The position numbers were made by a program, and so were the translations under genes. 47,837 bases of DNA from Phycisphaerae bacterium. GTDB taxonomy: Bacteria > Planctomycetota > Phycisphaerae > Phycisphaerales > SM1A02. The DNA lies in assembly GCA_002702575.1 (NCBI GenBank), contig PAAJ01000017.1, forward strand, positions 12,419-60,255, read 5' to 3'. The notes below the pieces were generated by a model. It had not been told where the DNA came from and ran no database searches. It was given only the letters and a program-made list of their open reading frames with translations. Shown piece by piece: positions 18,892 to 27,036 of this stretch; the stretch's first letter is position 1, and the number at the start of each line of letters is the position of its first letter.

Positions 18892-20122
18892 ACGACGGGG
18901 CGATCCTCGGAATGCCGCTCGTGACATTGCCGCCATGTTGCAGGGTGCGGGTCATGAGGCGTACTTCGCCGGTGGATGTGTCCGCGATGGCCTTCTTGGA
19001 CTCGATGCCGAGGATTTCGACATCGCGACATCCGCAACCCCGGATCAGGTCCAGGACGTCTTTCCTCGAGCGAGAGGCGTGGGTGAATTCTTCGGGGTGA
19101 TGCTGATCTACCGCAATGGCTGGCCCATTCAGGTGGCCACGTTCAGGACCGAGGGGCCCTACAGCGATCACCGGCGTCCAGATCATGTCCGCATCGCAAC
19201 CCTGGAAGAGGATTCCGCTCGACGTGACTTCACCATCAACGGCATGTACTGGGACCCCGTCGGGGAACGTCTTGTCGACTTTCATGATGGGGAAGGGGAT
19301 CTCGCCAGGAAACGGATTCGAGCCATCGGCCAACCGCGCGATCGACTGGAGGAAGATCATCTGAGAATGCTCAGGGCAGTCCGGTTCGCTTCACGATTCG
19401 GCTTCGAGATTGAAGACGAAACCGCTGCCGCCATCCGCAATCACCGCTCGGGGCTTGATGGAATCTCCCGTGAACGTATCGGCGAGGAGATCCGGCGAAT
19501 GATGCTCGATCCCAATCGCGGTGATGCCGCCGTGTTTCTGGAACGCCTCGGCCTTGCTGAAACGGTCCTTGGCGAATCATCGAAATGTGGCGATGACGTG
19601 AAGCATCTCGCGTCGATCGAGGGTCGTCTCGAGCGTTCGGACTATGCCATCGCGCTGGCCGCCTGGGCTCTGGACAGAGATGGGGCGAATGCCATGGTCT
19701 CACCAGCGCCATCGTGGCAGGATCAGCTGAAGCTCTCCAATGCCGACCGGGACGGACTTCGTGAGATCCTTGAAATCAGAACACGCCTTCAATCCGACTG
19801 GCTCAAGCTGGGAGTGGCGCATCGAAAGCGATTGGCCAGTCTTGACTGGTTCGAGCCTGCTCGGCATCTCCTGCACGTGCTCGCTCCGGGCCTGGCTGCG
19901 AACATCGCAGAGGATGTGGAGGTCCTTCGGAGGACTGGATTGGCCCCTCCTCGCCTGCTGGGTGGGGCGGCTCTGCTGGAGTCCGGCATGCCTGCGGGGC
20001 CTCATTTCAGTGAGGTAATCGAGGCCGTCTACGACGCCCAGCTGGAGGGCCGCATCGAATCGCTGGAGGAAGCCCTGATCCTGGCCAAGGAGATTTGGCA
20101 GAATTCTTCCAGATCTGGTTGA
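18881..20122 (+). CDS. cca: CCA tRNA nucleotidyltransferase / poly(A) polymerase family protein
   Basis: A 413-residue class II nucleotidyltransferase. The head domain has AGGCVRDGLLG (30-40) and the metal-binding DFDIAT. RRDFTING and EEDHLRMLRAVRFASRFGF are the conserved neck motifs. It probably adds or repairs the 3' CCA of tRNAs, consistent with the tRNA-Gly gene in this window lacking an encoded CCA. Bacterial poly(A) polymerase is a close relative and cannot be fully excluded. The start is ATG 18881, with AGGAG 9 nt upstream and inside rsmD. Confidence 0.88.
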   Translation: MAIERRGDPRNAARDIAAMLQGAGHEAYFAGGCVRDGLLGLDAEDFDIATSATPDQVQDVFPRARGVGEFFGVMLIYRNGWPIQVATFRTEGPYSDHRRPDHVRIATLEEDSARRDFTINGMYWDPVGERLVDFHDGEGDLARKRIRAIGQPRDRLEEDHLRMLRAVRFASRFGFEIEDETAAAIRNHRSGLDGISRERIGEEIRRMMLDPNRGDAAVFLERLGLAETVLGESSKCGDDVKHLASIEGRLERSDYAIALAAWALDRDGANAMVSPAPSWQDQLKLSNADRDGLREILEIRTRLQSDWLKLGVAHRKRLASLDWFEPARHLLHVLAPGLAANIAEDVEVLRRTGLAPPRLLGGAALLESGMPAGPHFSEVIEAVYDAQLEGRIESLEEALILAKEIWQNSSRSG

Positions 20123-20277
20123 GCCTTCCGCCCCATTCCGCATGTCAATACGAGGCGAAACCGGCTTGTTGGCGGCATCCGGGGGGTTTGAACCTCTATA
20201 CTGATGCTCGTCATTGTCTCAAGTGCACAATGGCAAGTTCCCACGCTGCGGCGTCAGCAGATTGACGGAGACTCGCA

Positions 20278-21708
20278 ATGTTCATGCTCAACCGTTTGCA
20301 CCCATCGATCATTCTGATCGCGTTCCTGGCGGTCTTCTCCTCATGCTGCCTGGCAGCTGATGTCATCCATACAAATGACGGGAAGGCACTCAAGGGCGAG
20401 ATCGTCCGGGAAACCGCACGGACCATCGTCTTCCGCTACGTCGATCCGGAACTCGGATTCGAGACGACCATCGTGGTTCCCAAGTCCACGATCGTGAAGA
20501 TGGATCGCAATGTTCCCGATGAGGAGCTCAATGCACCGGCTGCCGCACCGGAAGTGGACGATGAAACACCCTCCAAGCAGGGCTCCGATGAGCCTGCTGA
20601 TGACGGCGCGGATGATCAGGCCGCTTCGGAAGAGGCGGATGCCCGTCAACGAGCGACAACCATCTACGTCGTGCCCATGATCGGGCAGATCGGGACCGAT
20701 GTATCCATTCGGGTCTACGAGGAGATCATCGAGGACATCAAGAAGCATCAGCCAGACGTGGTGGTTTTCAAGCTCGACAGCCATGATGGGAAGGATGAGT
20801 TCAACAAGGAGCCCATCGACGCCATCGAAGGCGATCTGACGATTCTCATGGATCCAGGTGAACGAAGCCTGTGGGATGTCGATGGCATCCGGGAACTGAG
20901 AACACTCTTTGATCAGGAGATTTCCTCCGACATCGAACAGGTTCTCTGGATTGTCGATGCCCACGGTGACAGTTGTGTTCTGGCGATGTCATGGCCTGAC
21001 ATGTACATGCATCCCGATGCGACTCTTGGTGGCATGGGTGGTTACGTCGCATGGGCACGGAATGCAGCAGGTGACGAGCATGTTGCGGCCAAGTGGGGCG
21101 ATGCCTCCTACCACAACATTCTGGGGATCATGAATTACGGTCGTCGTGACAATCCGACGATCGAAAAACTGATCGCCGCCATGTGCAAGCCAGAGTATCT
21201 GCTCAGTGTCAGTTGGCGAGGACGCATTCCCATGTGGCGAAACAGCCTCAAGGGAGAAGTTGCTCTGGATGCTTCCGATGAGATGGCTCTGACCATTCCT
21301 GCCTTGATTTGCGACGATCTGAGTCTCAGCCAGGGCACTGCCGAGGAAATCGAGGATCTTGCCGTTCTGCTGGGCAAGCGAAACTACGTGGTCGTCGAGG
21401 GGATCGCTACGGATGCCCAGAAGAAGCACACGGAAGACTGGCGCAAGGCCTACAAGTCGTTCCTCGATCAATGGGTGGCCTATCGTCAGTGGCTCGGTCG
21501 AGGCGGTCGCTCCAACCTCACCAAGGCGGAGAAGGCGTTGACTCGGTGCATCGGATTGCTTCGCAAGTGGCCCGAGGTCGCCACTCGAACCCGGGCAAAC
21601 GTAACGGACCTCGAGCTTCTTCTTGACGAAATCAAACGAGCCAAGCGAGGTGGCAATGGTGGCCGAGGTCGCGGTGGAAGCGGCGGCGGCGGTGGCCTGG
21701 CCAAGTGA
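20278..21708 (+). CDS. Secreted ClpP/SppA-fold protein with degenerate active site and Gly-rich tail (paralogue 1)
   Basis: A 476-residue protein that I do not recognise as a named family. A signal peptide (to about residue 26, CCLAAD) is followed by a small beta domain (VIHTNDGKALKGEIV to VPKSTIV) common in planctomycete exported proteins, then an acidic linker (about 83-125). Next is a region with the ClpP/SppA/NfeD layout (YVVPMIGQIGTDVS, VVVFKLDSHDG, QVLWIVDAHGDSCVLAM). The usual oxyanion SGGG loop is replaced by SHDG, so peptidase activity is doubtful. The protein ends in a helical region and a GGNGGRGRGGSGGGGG tail. The start has GGAG 7 nt upstream. It is followed after 21 nt by a clear paralogue. 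Confidence 0.65.
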   Translation: MFMLNRLHPSIILIAFLAVFSSCCLAADVIHTNDGKALKGEIVRETARTIVFRYVDPELGFETTIVVPKSTIVKMDRNVPDEELNAPAAAPEVDDETPSKQGSDEPADDGADDQAASEEADARQRATTIYVVPMIGQIGTDVSIRVYEEIIEDIKKHQPDVVVFKLDSHDGKDEFNKEPIDAIEGDLTILMDPGERSLWDVDGIRELRTLFDQEISSDIEQVLWIVDAHGDSCVLAMSWPDMYMHPDATLGGMGGYVAWARNAAGDEHVAAKWGDASYHNILGIMNYGRRDNPTIEKLIAAMCKPEYLLSVSWRGRIPMWRNSLKGEVALDASDEMALTIPALICDDLSLSQGTAEEIEDLAVLLGKRNYVVVEGIATDAQKKHTEDWRKAYKSFLDQWVAYRQWLGRGGRSNLTKAEKALTRCIGLLRKWPEVATRTRANVTDLELLLDEIKRAKRGGNGGRGRGGSGGGGGLAK

Positions 21709-21716
21709 TAACAGTT

Positions 21717-21720
21717 GGAG
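21717..21720 (+). promoter_or_regulatory. Shine-Dalgarno GGAG fixing a GTG start at 21730
   Basis: GGAG is followed by 9 nt and GTG, which begins a good signal peptide. This favours GTG 21730 over the in-frame TTG at 21715. Confidence 0.6.
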
Positions 21721-21729
21721 TTTAGACCC

Positions 21730-23082
21730 GTGCATGTACTCAAAGTCATCCTGTTTTCGTTGCTTTTCACGGCTTCAGCCACTGCGGTCCTGTATCCAAT
21801 CCAGGATCAGGATTACACAGGCAACACTCAGCGAATCCAGCTGCCGGACAACAGCTCCTGGCGAGGGAAGCTTGGAGATCATGTCACCGTGGTCTGGAAG
21901 GACGGCACCGCCGAGCCCTCCATGTCGGGCAACATCGAGCACATCTCGGACCTGTACATCAAGCTCAACAACGATGCGGATGGTCAAACCCAGGTCATCT
22001 TCGTTGCCAACATCATCAGTCTGAAGCATGCTGATGACGTTTCGAAGTCATCCGATGCTGAAGACGAGGTTGTCGAACGCACGGATGATGAGGACGAGTC
22101 AACCAAGACCACCAAGTCCGATGATCCCAAGAGTCCGGACCTGAGCAAGCAGGGAGTCTTCATTCTGCCGATGACCGGCATGGTCGGAACGGAGTTTCGC
22201 GATGAGGAAATCCGCGAAATCGTCCGTCAGGCCGACGAGCGGGGTCAAGGTCAGATCATCGTCCTGGCGATCAACTCCGGTGGCGGTTACGTGATTGAAA
22301 GCACGATCATCAATTCCGTCATCGACGATGCCTGCGAGCGACATACTGTTGTCGCCTGGATCGAACATGCGATTTCCGCAGCCTCGAATGCCAGCCTTCA
22401 TTGTGACCAGATCATCTTCAGAACAACCGGGCACACGGGTGGTATCACCACGATCATGGGCAACAAGGCGGTTTCCGATCAGGAGCTTGAAAAGCGAATC
22501 AAGCTCCTCGAGCAGACGCTCATCAAGAAGAATCGTCCCGTCGAGTGGGGCCGCTGCCTCGTTCGGGAGGACACCTTCCTCTCGGCTACGAAGGATCCTG
22601 AGACCGGGGAAATCACCTGGTATGACACCCTTGAAGGTGAAAAGGTCTTCTCGAAGCGTGGCCAGAACCTGGTCTTCAATGCTCTTGATGCCGTTGAGTA
22701 CGGCTTTGCCATCGGTATCGCGGATACTCCCGAGGAAGTCGCAGAACTGCTTCAGCTTCAGGATGGAGAGTGGGAACTTGCCGGCAATGGTGAGGAGCTC
22801 AATGAAGATTGGGTCACCATGGGCGAACGTTTCCAGCGAGCCATCAAGCAGGACATGGCCGAGATCAGGAATCTGGGTGGGACCCGCAGTGACATCAACA
22901 AGATGATCAAGATCTATCAAAGCTGGATTGCGTGGCATCGCAAGGCCCCGAACTGGGCATGGCAGAGGATTCCACCCATCGACCAGCTCAAGAAGATGAT
23001 TGCGGATCTGAGGTATCAGCTGACGCAGATGGGCGGCGCTGGTGGTCGTGCCGGTGGGGGCGGAGGACGTGGTCCTCGTTGA
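21730..23082 (+). CDS. Secreted ClpP/SppA/NfeD-fold protein with Gly/Arg-rich tail (paralogue 2)
   Basis: A 450-residue paralogue of the preceding protein with the same architecture. It has a signal peptide (residues 1-19), a beta domain ending in a FVANIISLKHAD motif, and an acidic linker (about 103-135). The serine-peptidase-like domain has VFILPMTGMVGTEF, LAINSGGGYV (SGGG at 183-186) and EHAISAASNAS, where Ser216 aligns with the nucleophile of NfeD/SppA proteins. Here the glycine-rich oxyanion loop is intact, so this copy is more likely to be catalytic than paralogue 1. A helical C-terminal region ends in a GGAGGRAGGGGGRGPR tail. The two genes almost certainly form an operon and might act as an active/inactive pair; that is inference. 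Confidence 0.7.
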   Translation: MHVLKVILFSLLFTASATAVLYPIQDQDYTGNTQRIQLPDNSSWRGKLGDHVTVVWKDGTAEPSMSGNIEHISDLYIKLNNDADGQTQVIFVANIISLKHADDVSKSSDAEDEVVERTDDEDESTKTTKSDDPKSPDLSKQGVFILPMTGMVGTEFRDEEIREIVRQADERGQGQIIVLAINSGGGYVIESTIINSVIDDACERHTVVAWIEHAISAASNASLHCDQIIFRTTGHTGGITTIMGNKAVSDQELEKRIKLLEQTLIKKNRPVEWGRCLVREDTFLSATKDPETGEITWYDTLEGEKVFSKRGQNLVFNALDAVEYGFAIGIADTPEEVAELLQLQDGEWELAGNGEELNEDWVTMGERFQRAIKQDMAEIRNLGGTRSDINKMIKIYQSWIAWHRKAPNWAWQRIPPIDQLKKMIADLRYQLTQMGGAGGRAGGGGGRGPR

Positions 23083-23099
23083 GTTCCTGATCGGAGCGT

Positions 23100-23402
23100 C
23101 TACAGGCCGGCGTCATAGAACTTCAGCAGCGCAGGCCCGACTGTGATCTCAAGACCATCCTCGATGCGGATTTCATCGATGCGATCCGTGCCGCAGAACG
23201 TACCGCCAGTCGACTTGAGATCTCGTAGGCGAAGTTCTCCGTCCACATGCTCGATGGCACAGTGCTCACGAGAGACACTCTTGTGGACGATTCGGACATC
23301 ACAGGATTCATCACGGCCGATGATCAGCTCAGAGGCATCGCCCAGGGCAAACTCGCCCAGGGTGTCTCCGGTGGTCTTCTTGAGGATGTGAAGTTCCATC
23401 AT
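23100..23402 (-). CDS. FHA-domain protein
   Basis: A 100-residue stand-alone forkhead-associated domain that binds phosphothreonine peptides. The conserved residues are present: LIIGRDESCDVRI (GR loop), VSREHCAIEH (S-x-x-H) and LRDLKSTGGTF (N/T loop region, with Thr-Gly-Gly in place of the usual Asn-Gly). No other domain is present. It could read signals from Hanks-type kinases such as the one at 5.2-7.5 kb. Two adjacent ATG codons (23402 and 23399) are possible starts. The gene is divergent from waaA across 240 bp that hold an AT-rich stretch near 23480-23530 but no other gene. Confidence 0.9.
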   Translation of the reverse strand: MMELHILKKTTGDTLGEFALGDASELIIGRDESCDVRIVHKSVSREHCAIEHVDGELRLRDLKSTGGTFCGTDRIDEIRIEDGLEITVGPALLKFYDAGL

Positions 23403-23642
23403 GGCTGATGAGTCCGTGGATGTCTGGCTTCGCAGGAAGCGTGCTGCTGCAGTGGGGAGAACTCAAGTGTTCAAGCCCACCCATATTCTTACGCTATCTG
23501 AACATATCGGCTAGTCCATACGGGTGATTTCGCTCAAAGAGTCTCATTTATGACGGCTTCAGGGCCGATCGGCTCTTCCGATGCTGCATTCAGCACAACT
23601 GGATTTGCGGATCCTCCAAGACTTCGGGAGCATGCCCACCAC

Positions 23643-24884
23643 ATGCGTCTGCTATCGGATCTGGCATATCTCCTGACGATCATCTTGACCATGCCCTTCT
23701 GGCTGACCCGGATGGTGCTCAGGGGTCGACTGCGTACGGATTGGCCGGGAAGACTGGGCCTTGGGCCTGCCCTGCCGCCAGCCAGCGGGCGTCGCATTCT
23801 GCTTCATGCCGTTTCGGTCGGAGAGGTCAATGCGATCCGAACTCTGGTTCGGCTGTTGGAACAGCAGGCCGATGTCGAAGTCGTCATTTCCAGTACGACG
23901 GATACCGGCATTGAGCGAGCACGATCCCTGTATTCGTCGCGTCATGCCGTCGTGCGATATCCACTCGATTTTTCCCTCTCAGTCAGTTCCTTTCTCAAAC
24001 GAGTCCAGCCCGATGCTGTGAGTCTTGTGGAGCTCGAAGTCTGGCCCAACTTCGTCGCAGACTGCTGTCGAAGGCGAATCGATGTTTCGGTCATCAATGG
24101 CAGGCTTTCTGCACGCAGTTTTCGACGATATCGATGGGTGCGGTGGCTCTTGAAATCGTCGTTCCGTCGGCTGAACCGTGTTATCGCACAGTCCGAGGAC
24201 TATGCCGGGCGATTCAAGGCGATGGGCGCTCGTCCCGACACTGTTCAGGTCGCAAGCAGTCTCAAATGGGACAACACCACGACTTCGCCGGAGGGCGCTG
24301 ATGAGCTCGCCAGTGAACTTGGTCTGGATCGGAATCGGCTCGTGATCGTCGCCGGTTCCACGGCACCGGAAGAGCATGCGTTGTTGCATTCAGCTGTCCC
24401 CGCGGGTGTACAGCTGATCTGTGCTCCGCGACGTCCGGAATGGTTCGATGCGGCTGCCGATGTGTTCACGGGTTGCACGAGACGAACAGCCGGACGACAG
24501 GGATCGAATCCGGATCGTTTTCTGCTGGACACCATCGGAGAACTTTCCCAGGCGTATTCGCTGGCCGACATCGTTGTCATCGGTCGCAGCTTCGGCGAGC
24601 GGCATGGCTCGGATCCTGCTGAACCGGCCGGAATGGGCAAGCCTGTGGTCATTGGACCTGCAGTCGATGATTTTCTCGAGATGGTGGAGATCCTGAGCAG
24701 TGCCGGTGGCCTTGTTCAGTGCACGGCAGAAGCACTTTCGGGTGTTCTGGAAGAACTGGTCTCCAGTGATCAACGCCGGAAGGTGATTGCCGAGAACGCC
24801 CTTGATGCCATCCAAGGCCGGCAGGGGGGGTCTCAGGTGACGCTCCAGGCCCTGCTCCTGGGTGGGGGACCTGTCCAAAAGTGA
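23643..24884 (+). CDS. waaA: 3-deoxy-D-manno-octulosonic acid (Kdo) transferase
   Basis: A 413-residue membrane-anchored GT30 glycosyltransferase that transfers Kdo from CMP-Kdo to lipid A precursors at the cytoplasmic face of the inner membrane. It begins with the membrane anchor MRLLSDLAYLLTIILTMPFW, followed by LRTDWPGRLG. HAVSVGE carries the catalytic Glu61, and VELEVWPNF and INGRLSARSFRRY are conserved. The C-terminal half has the Rossmann donor site with VIGRSF and HGSDPAEPAGMGKPVVIGP. It implies LPS or a Kdo-containing glycolipid. The start at 23643 matches the family; an in-frame ATG at 23550 would add 31 polar residues with no ribosome site. Confidence 0.92.
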   Translation: MRLLSDLAYLLTIILTMPFWLTRMVLRGRLRTDWPGRLGLGPALPPASGRRILLHAVSVGEVNAIRTLVRLLEQQADVEVVISSTTDTGIERARSLYSSRHAVVRYPLDFSLSVSSFLKRVQPDAVSLVELEVWPNFVADCCRRRIDVSVINGRLSARSFRRYRWVRWLLKSSFRRLNRVIAQSEDYAGRFKAMGARPDTVQVASSLKWDNTTTSPEGADELASELGLDRNRLVIVAGSTAPEEHALLHSAVPAGVQLICAPRRPEWFDAAADVFTGCTRRTAGRQGSNPDRFLLDTIGELSQAYSLADIVVIGRSFGERHGSDPAEPAGMGKPVVIGPAVDDFLEMVEILSSAGGLVQCTAEALSGVLEELVSSDQRRKVIAENALDAIQGRQGGSQVTLQALLLGGGPVQK

Positions 24885-24887
24885 CGA

Positions 24888-24907
24888 ACTGACCCGTTGG
24901 GGTCAGT
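24888..24907 (+). terminator. Hairpin downstream of waaA, terminator-like
   Basis: ACTGACCC pairs with GGGTCAGT around GTTG, 3 nt after the waaA stop. There is no U-rich tail, so it could be an attenuating or stabilising hairpin. The rest of the gap to thiL (to 25099) holds a small CCCCGCGGGG palindrome and an AT-rich stretch near 25010-25040 but no convincing gene. Confidence 0.45.
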
Positions 24908-25099
24908 GCGTCAGGGGAGAAAAGAAACAGATGGTTCGTAAACGGGGCCTCTCTCGAGGTCCCCGCGGGGATGGCGTGTTCACCATCTCAGTATTCGTTG
25001 AGAATCGAGTTTGGTTTCATTTATCTTCAAAACGGCATTCAGGCACTCTTGAGGGTCGTCTTCACGGATCCGGATCCGAAGATCTGGGATGATGTCCAG

Positions 25100-26053
25100 A
25101 TGGAAACCGGTTCCAGCGAATTCAACATCCTCAGCCAGATCTGTCGCCCAGAGGCGGTCCTGGATCCTCGAGTGCTGATTGGCCCAGGGGACGATTTGGC
25201 CATGGTTCGAGTCCTTCCTCCAGGGGAGGATGGCGTTGGTGAAACGCCGACCGTTCTTCTTGCTGGTGTCGACCAGCTGATCGATGGTCTGCATGTCTCC
25301 ATCGAAGACGCTGGCCTGAAAGCGGCCGGGCACAAGGCGATCGCTCGAAGTCTCAGTGATATTGCCGCCATGTGCGGGCGGCCAGTTGCCACTCTGGTTT
25401 CAGCTGTACTTCCCTTGAAGATGACGGAATCGGATTCCATGATCTTGTTTGATGCCATGAAGGCCACGGCAGATCGACATCACGCACCACTGGTCGGCGG
25501 TGATCTTGCCTATCACCAGACGGAAGAAGGCCCTTTGACCTGCTCAGTCACGGTTCTTGCGGTGCCGCCTCCGCAAGGAAGTATCGAACGGTTTGGTGCC
25601 GAGGCAGGTGATGGCATCTATGTCACCGGCGAGCTGGGAAATGGATGGCGATCGGATCATCATCTGACATTCGAGCCGAGGCTCTCGGAGGCGTCGATGC
25701 TTCGAGCCATTCTTGGTGATCGACTTCATGCCATGATCGATATCAGTGATGGGCTTGGCCGCGACGCGGCCCATCTGGTCGAACGATCCAGTCTTCAGAT
25801 CGTTCTTGAATCAACGGAGCTGCCACTCAGGTCGAATGCGGACATCGATGCGGCGATCGTTGATGGCGAGGATTATGAGCTGTTGTTTGCGGCTTGCGGC
25901 GAAGTCCCGGAGGGGCTGGGTGCATGCCCTGTCACCCGGATTGGTACGGTACGGGAATCGACTTCCGAGGCTGGCGGCTCTGTTCTGCTCTCGATCGATG
26001 GCCGGCAGGTCGATGTCAGTCGGAAGGGCTGGGAGCATGCCGGTCATGGTTGA
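25100..26053 (+). CDS. thiL: Thiamine-monophosphate kinase
   Basis: A 317-residue ATP-dependent kinase of the PurM/HypE fold that converts thiamine monophosphate to the diphosphate cofactor. Signature motifs are IGPGDDLAMV (metal and ATP site), AGVDQLIDGLHV, KAIARSLSDIAAMCGRP, LVGGDLAYHQ, MIDISDGLGRDAAHLV and DGEDYELLFAA. The start METGSSEFNIL matches the family; the frame extends upstream but without conserved sequence. The 3' end overlaps the tsaE start by 17 nt, so the two are co-translated. Confidence 0.94.
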   Translation: METGSSEFNILSQICRPEAVLDPRVLIGPGDDLAMVRVLPPGEDGVGETPTVLLAGVDQLIDGLHVSIEDAGLKAAGHKAIARSLSDIAAMCGRPVATLVSAVLPLKMTESDSMILFDAMKATADRHHAPLVGGDLAYHQTEEGPLTCSVTVLAVPPPQGSIERFGAEAGDGIYVTGELGNGWRSDHHLTFEPRLSEASMLRAILGDRLHAMIDISDGLGRDAAHLVERSSLQIVLESTELPLRSNADIDAAIVDGEDYELLFAACGEVPEGLGACPVTRIGTVRESTSEAGGSVLLSIDGRQVDVSRKGWEHAGHG

Positions 26054-26498
26054 CGCTTCGAGCCAAGCTCGGATTGTCCGGACACATTCAGTCGAAGAGA
26101 CGCTTCGGCTGGGAGCGTCGTTGGCGTCCGGTCTCGGTGGGGGGGCTGTTCTGGCGATCAACGGACCACTTGGCAGTGGCAAGACCGTACTCGTGAGAGG
26201 TTTGATCAGGGGCCTTGGTGGCGAGGAGTCGCTGGTGGGCAGTCCGACATTCGGAATCGCGCACGAATACCCGATCAGTCCATCCCTCAGGATGATGCAT
26301 GTCGACTGCTACAGGCTCTCGGGCAGTGAGGATCTTCTGTCCATCGGTTGGGAGGACTTTGCAGGCAGCCCGGATGCCATCACGGTTCTGGAGTGGGCCG
26401 ATCGAATCAGCGAGTCACTGCCAAAGGACTGCATTCGAATCGATGCAGGTCATGTTGGTGAGCAATCCCGTGAGTTTGAGATCCACGCCAGTCGATGA
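26037..26498 (+). CDS. tsaE: tRNA threonylcarbamoyladenosine biosynthesis ATPase TsaE
   Basis: A 153-residue P-loop ATPase that activates the TsaD-TsaB complex in t6A37 synthesis. The Walker A GPLGSGKT is at 43-50, followed by GSPTFGIAHEYP, HVDCYRLSGSEDLLSIGWEDF and VLEWADRI, all diagnostic. The start is uncertain between ATG 26037 (GGAAGG 9 nt upstream) and ATG 26046 (GGGAG 10 nt upstream). Both overlap the end of thiL. Confidence 0.93.
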   Translation: MPVMVDASSQARIVRTHSVEETLRLGASLASGLGGGAVLAINGPLGSGKTVLVRGLIRGLGGEESLVGSPTFGIAHEYPISPSLRMMHVDCYRLSGSEDLLSIGWEDFAGSPDAITVLEWADRISESLPKDCIRIDAGHVGEQSREFEIHASR

Positions 26499-26503
26499 GC
26501 TGA

Positions 26504-27010
26504 TCAGTTGTCTTCGGCCTGCTCGGAATCATCCGGCGAAATGCCGTAGATCACCATTCTGTGTGCGACCGGATGCCAGCCCTGTTCAACTCCGATCGCT
26601 TCCGCCAATTGCTTGGCGCGATCATCCTGGATGCGAATTCTCTTGCCGGTCCTGAGGCATACGAGAAAATTGAGTGGTTCACGGCCATAGACCAGGTGGT
26701 AGAAAGTCTGTCGTGAATCAAGCATCACAGGTGTGATGATTCCCGCATCCTGAAGCAGCTTGAGAGTGCGATAGACGGTTGCCTTCGAAGAACCATCTCC
26801 TCGCTTCCTCATCTCCTCAAGAATCGAATCCGCTTCGAAGACATCATCCGTTTCCATGATGAGATTCAGAATGTCGGCACGCTCACGGGTGTACTTCAAA
26901 TCGTGTGACTTGAGGTGTCGGCGAAAGACCGCGCAGAGCGGCATCATGACATCAAGGCCACCAGGTGACTTCAAGGTTGTGGGAACTTCCGTATGGTCCG
27001 AATCATTCAT
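26504..27010 (-). CDS. Fur-family transcriptional regulator lacking the usual metal ligands
   Basis: A 168-residue protein with a good Fur winged-helix domain (residues 28-95: KYTRERADILNLI, FEADSILEEM, ATVYRTLKLLQDAGII). In the C-terminal dimerisation domain the expected HHDH metal motif reads PLNF. The first structural CxxC is reduced to a single Cys118 (CLRT), and the terminal CxxC region reads GISPDD. It should still bind DNA and dimerise but probably does not sense iron or zinc in the standard way. The start is ATG 27010. It is divergent from the queuosine-mannosyltransferase homologue with only 26 bp between start codons and overlapping -10 boxes, so autoregulation and control of that neighbour are likely. 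Its 3' end converges on tsaE with a 5-nt gap. Confidence 0.85.
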   Translation of the reverse strand: MNDSDHTEVPTTLKSPGGLDVMMPLCAVFRRHLKSHDLKYTRERADILNLIMETDDVFEADSILEEMRKRGDGSSKATVYRTLKLLQDAGIITPVMLDSRQTFYHLVYGREPLNFLVCLRTGKRIRIQDDRAKQLAEAIGVEQGWHPVAHRMVIYGISPDDSEQAEDN

Positions 27011-27019
27011 CGTGGTTTG

Positions 27020-27029
27020 AGTGTACAAA
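27020..27029. promoter_or_regulatory. Overlapping divergent -10 boxes between the Fur-like gene and the QTMAN-like gene
   Basis: On the plus strand TACAAA (27024-27029) ends 7 nt before ATG 27037. On the minus strand TACACT (27025-27020) ends 9 nt before ATG 27010. The two hexamers share the bases TA, inside a TGTACA palindrome. Neither gene has a Shine-Dalgarno sequence. The promoters therefore compete for the same DNA and both transcripts should be leaderless or nearly so. Confidence 0.45.
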
Positions 27030-27036
27030 ACAACCA

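Noticed and set aside
22099-22938. A 279-codon open frame on the minus strand.
   Set aside because: Antisense to the second ClpP-fold paralogue, which has a signal peptide, a ribosome site and a matching paralogue.
24931-25092. A 53-codon ORF beginning MVRKRGLSRGPRG between waaA and thiL, with GGGGAG 11 nt upstream.
   Set aside because: Codon use (TTA, TCA, GTA) differs from neighbouring genes, the product shows no recognisable domain and it covers the AT-rich presumed promoter region of thiL. Kept only as a remote possibility.
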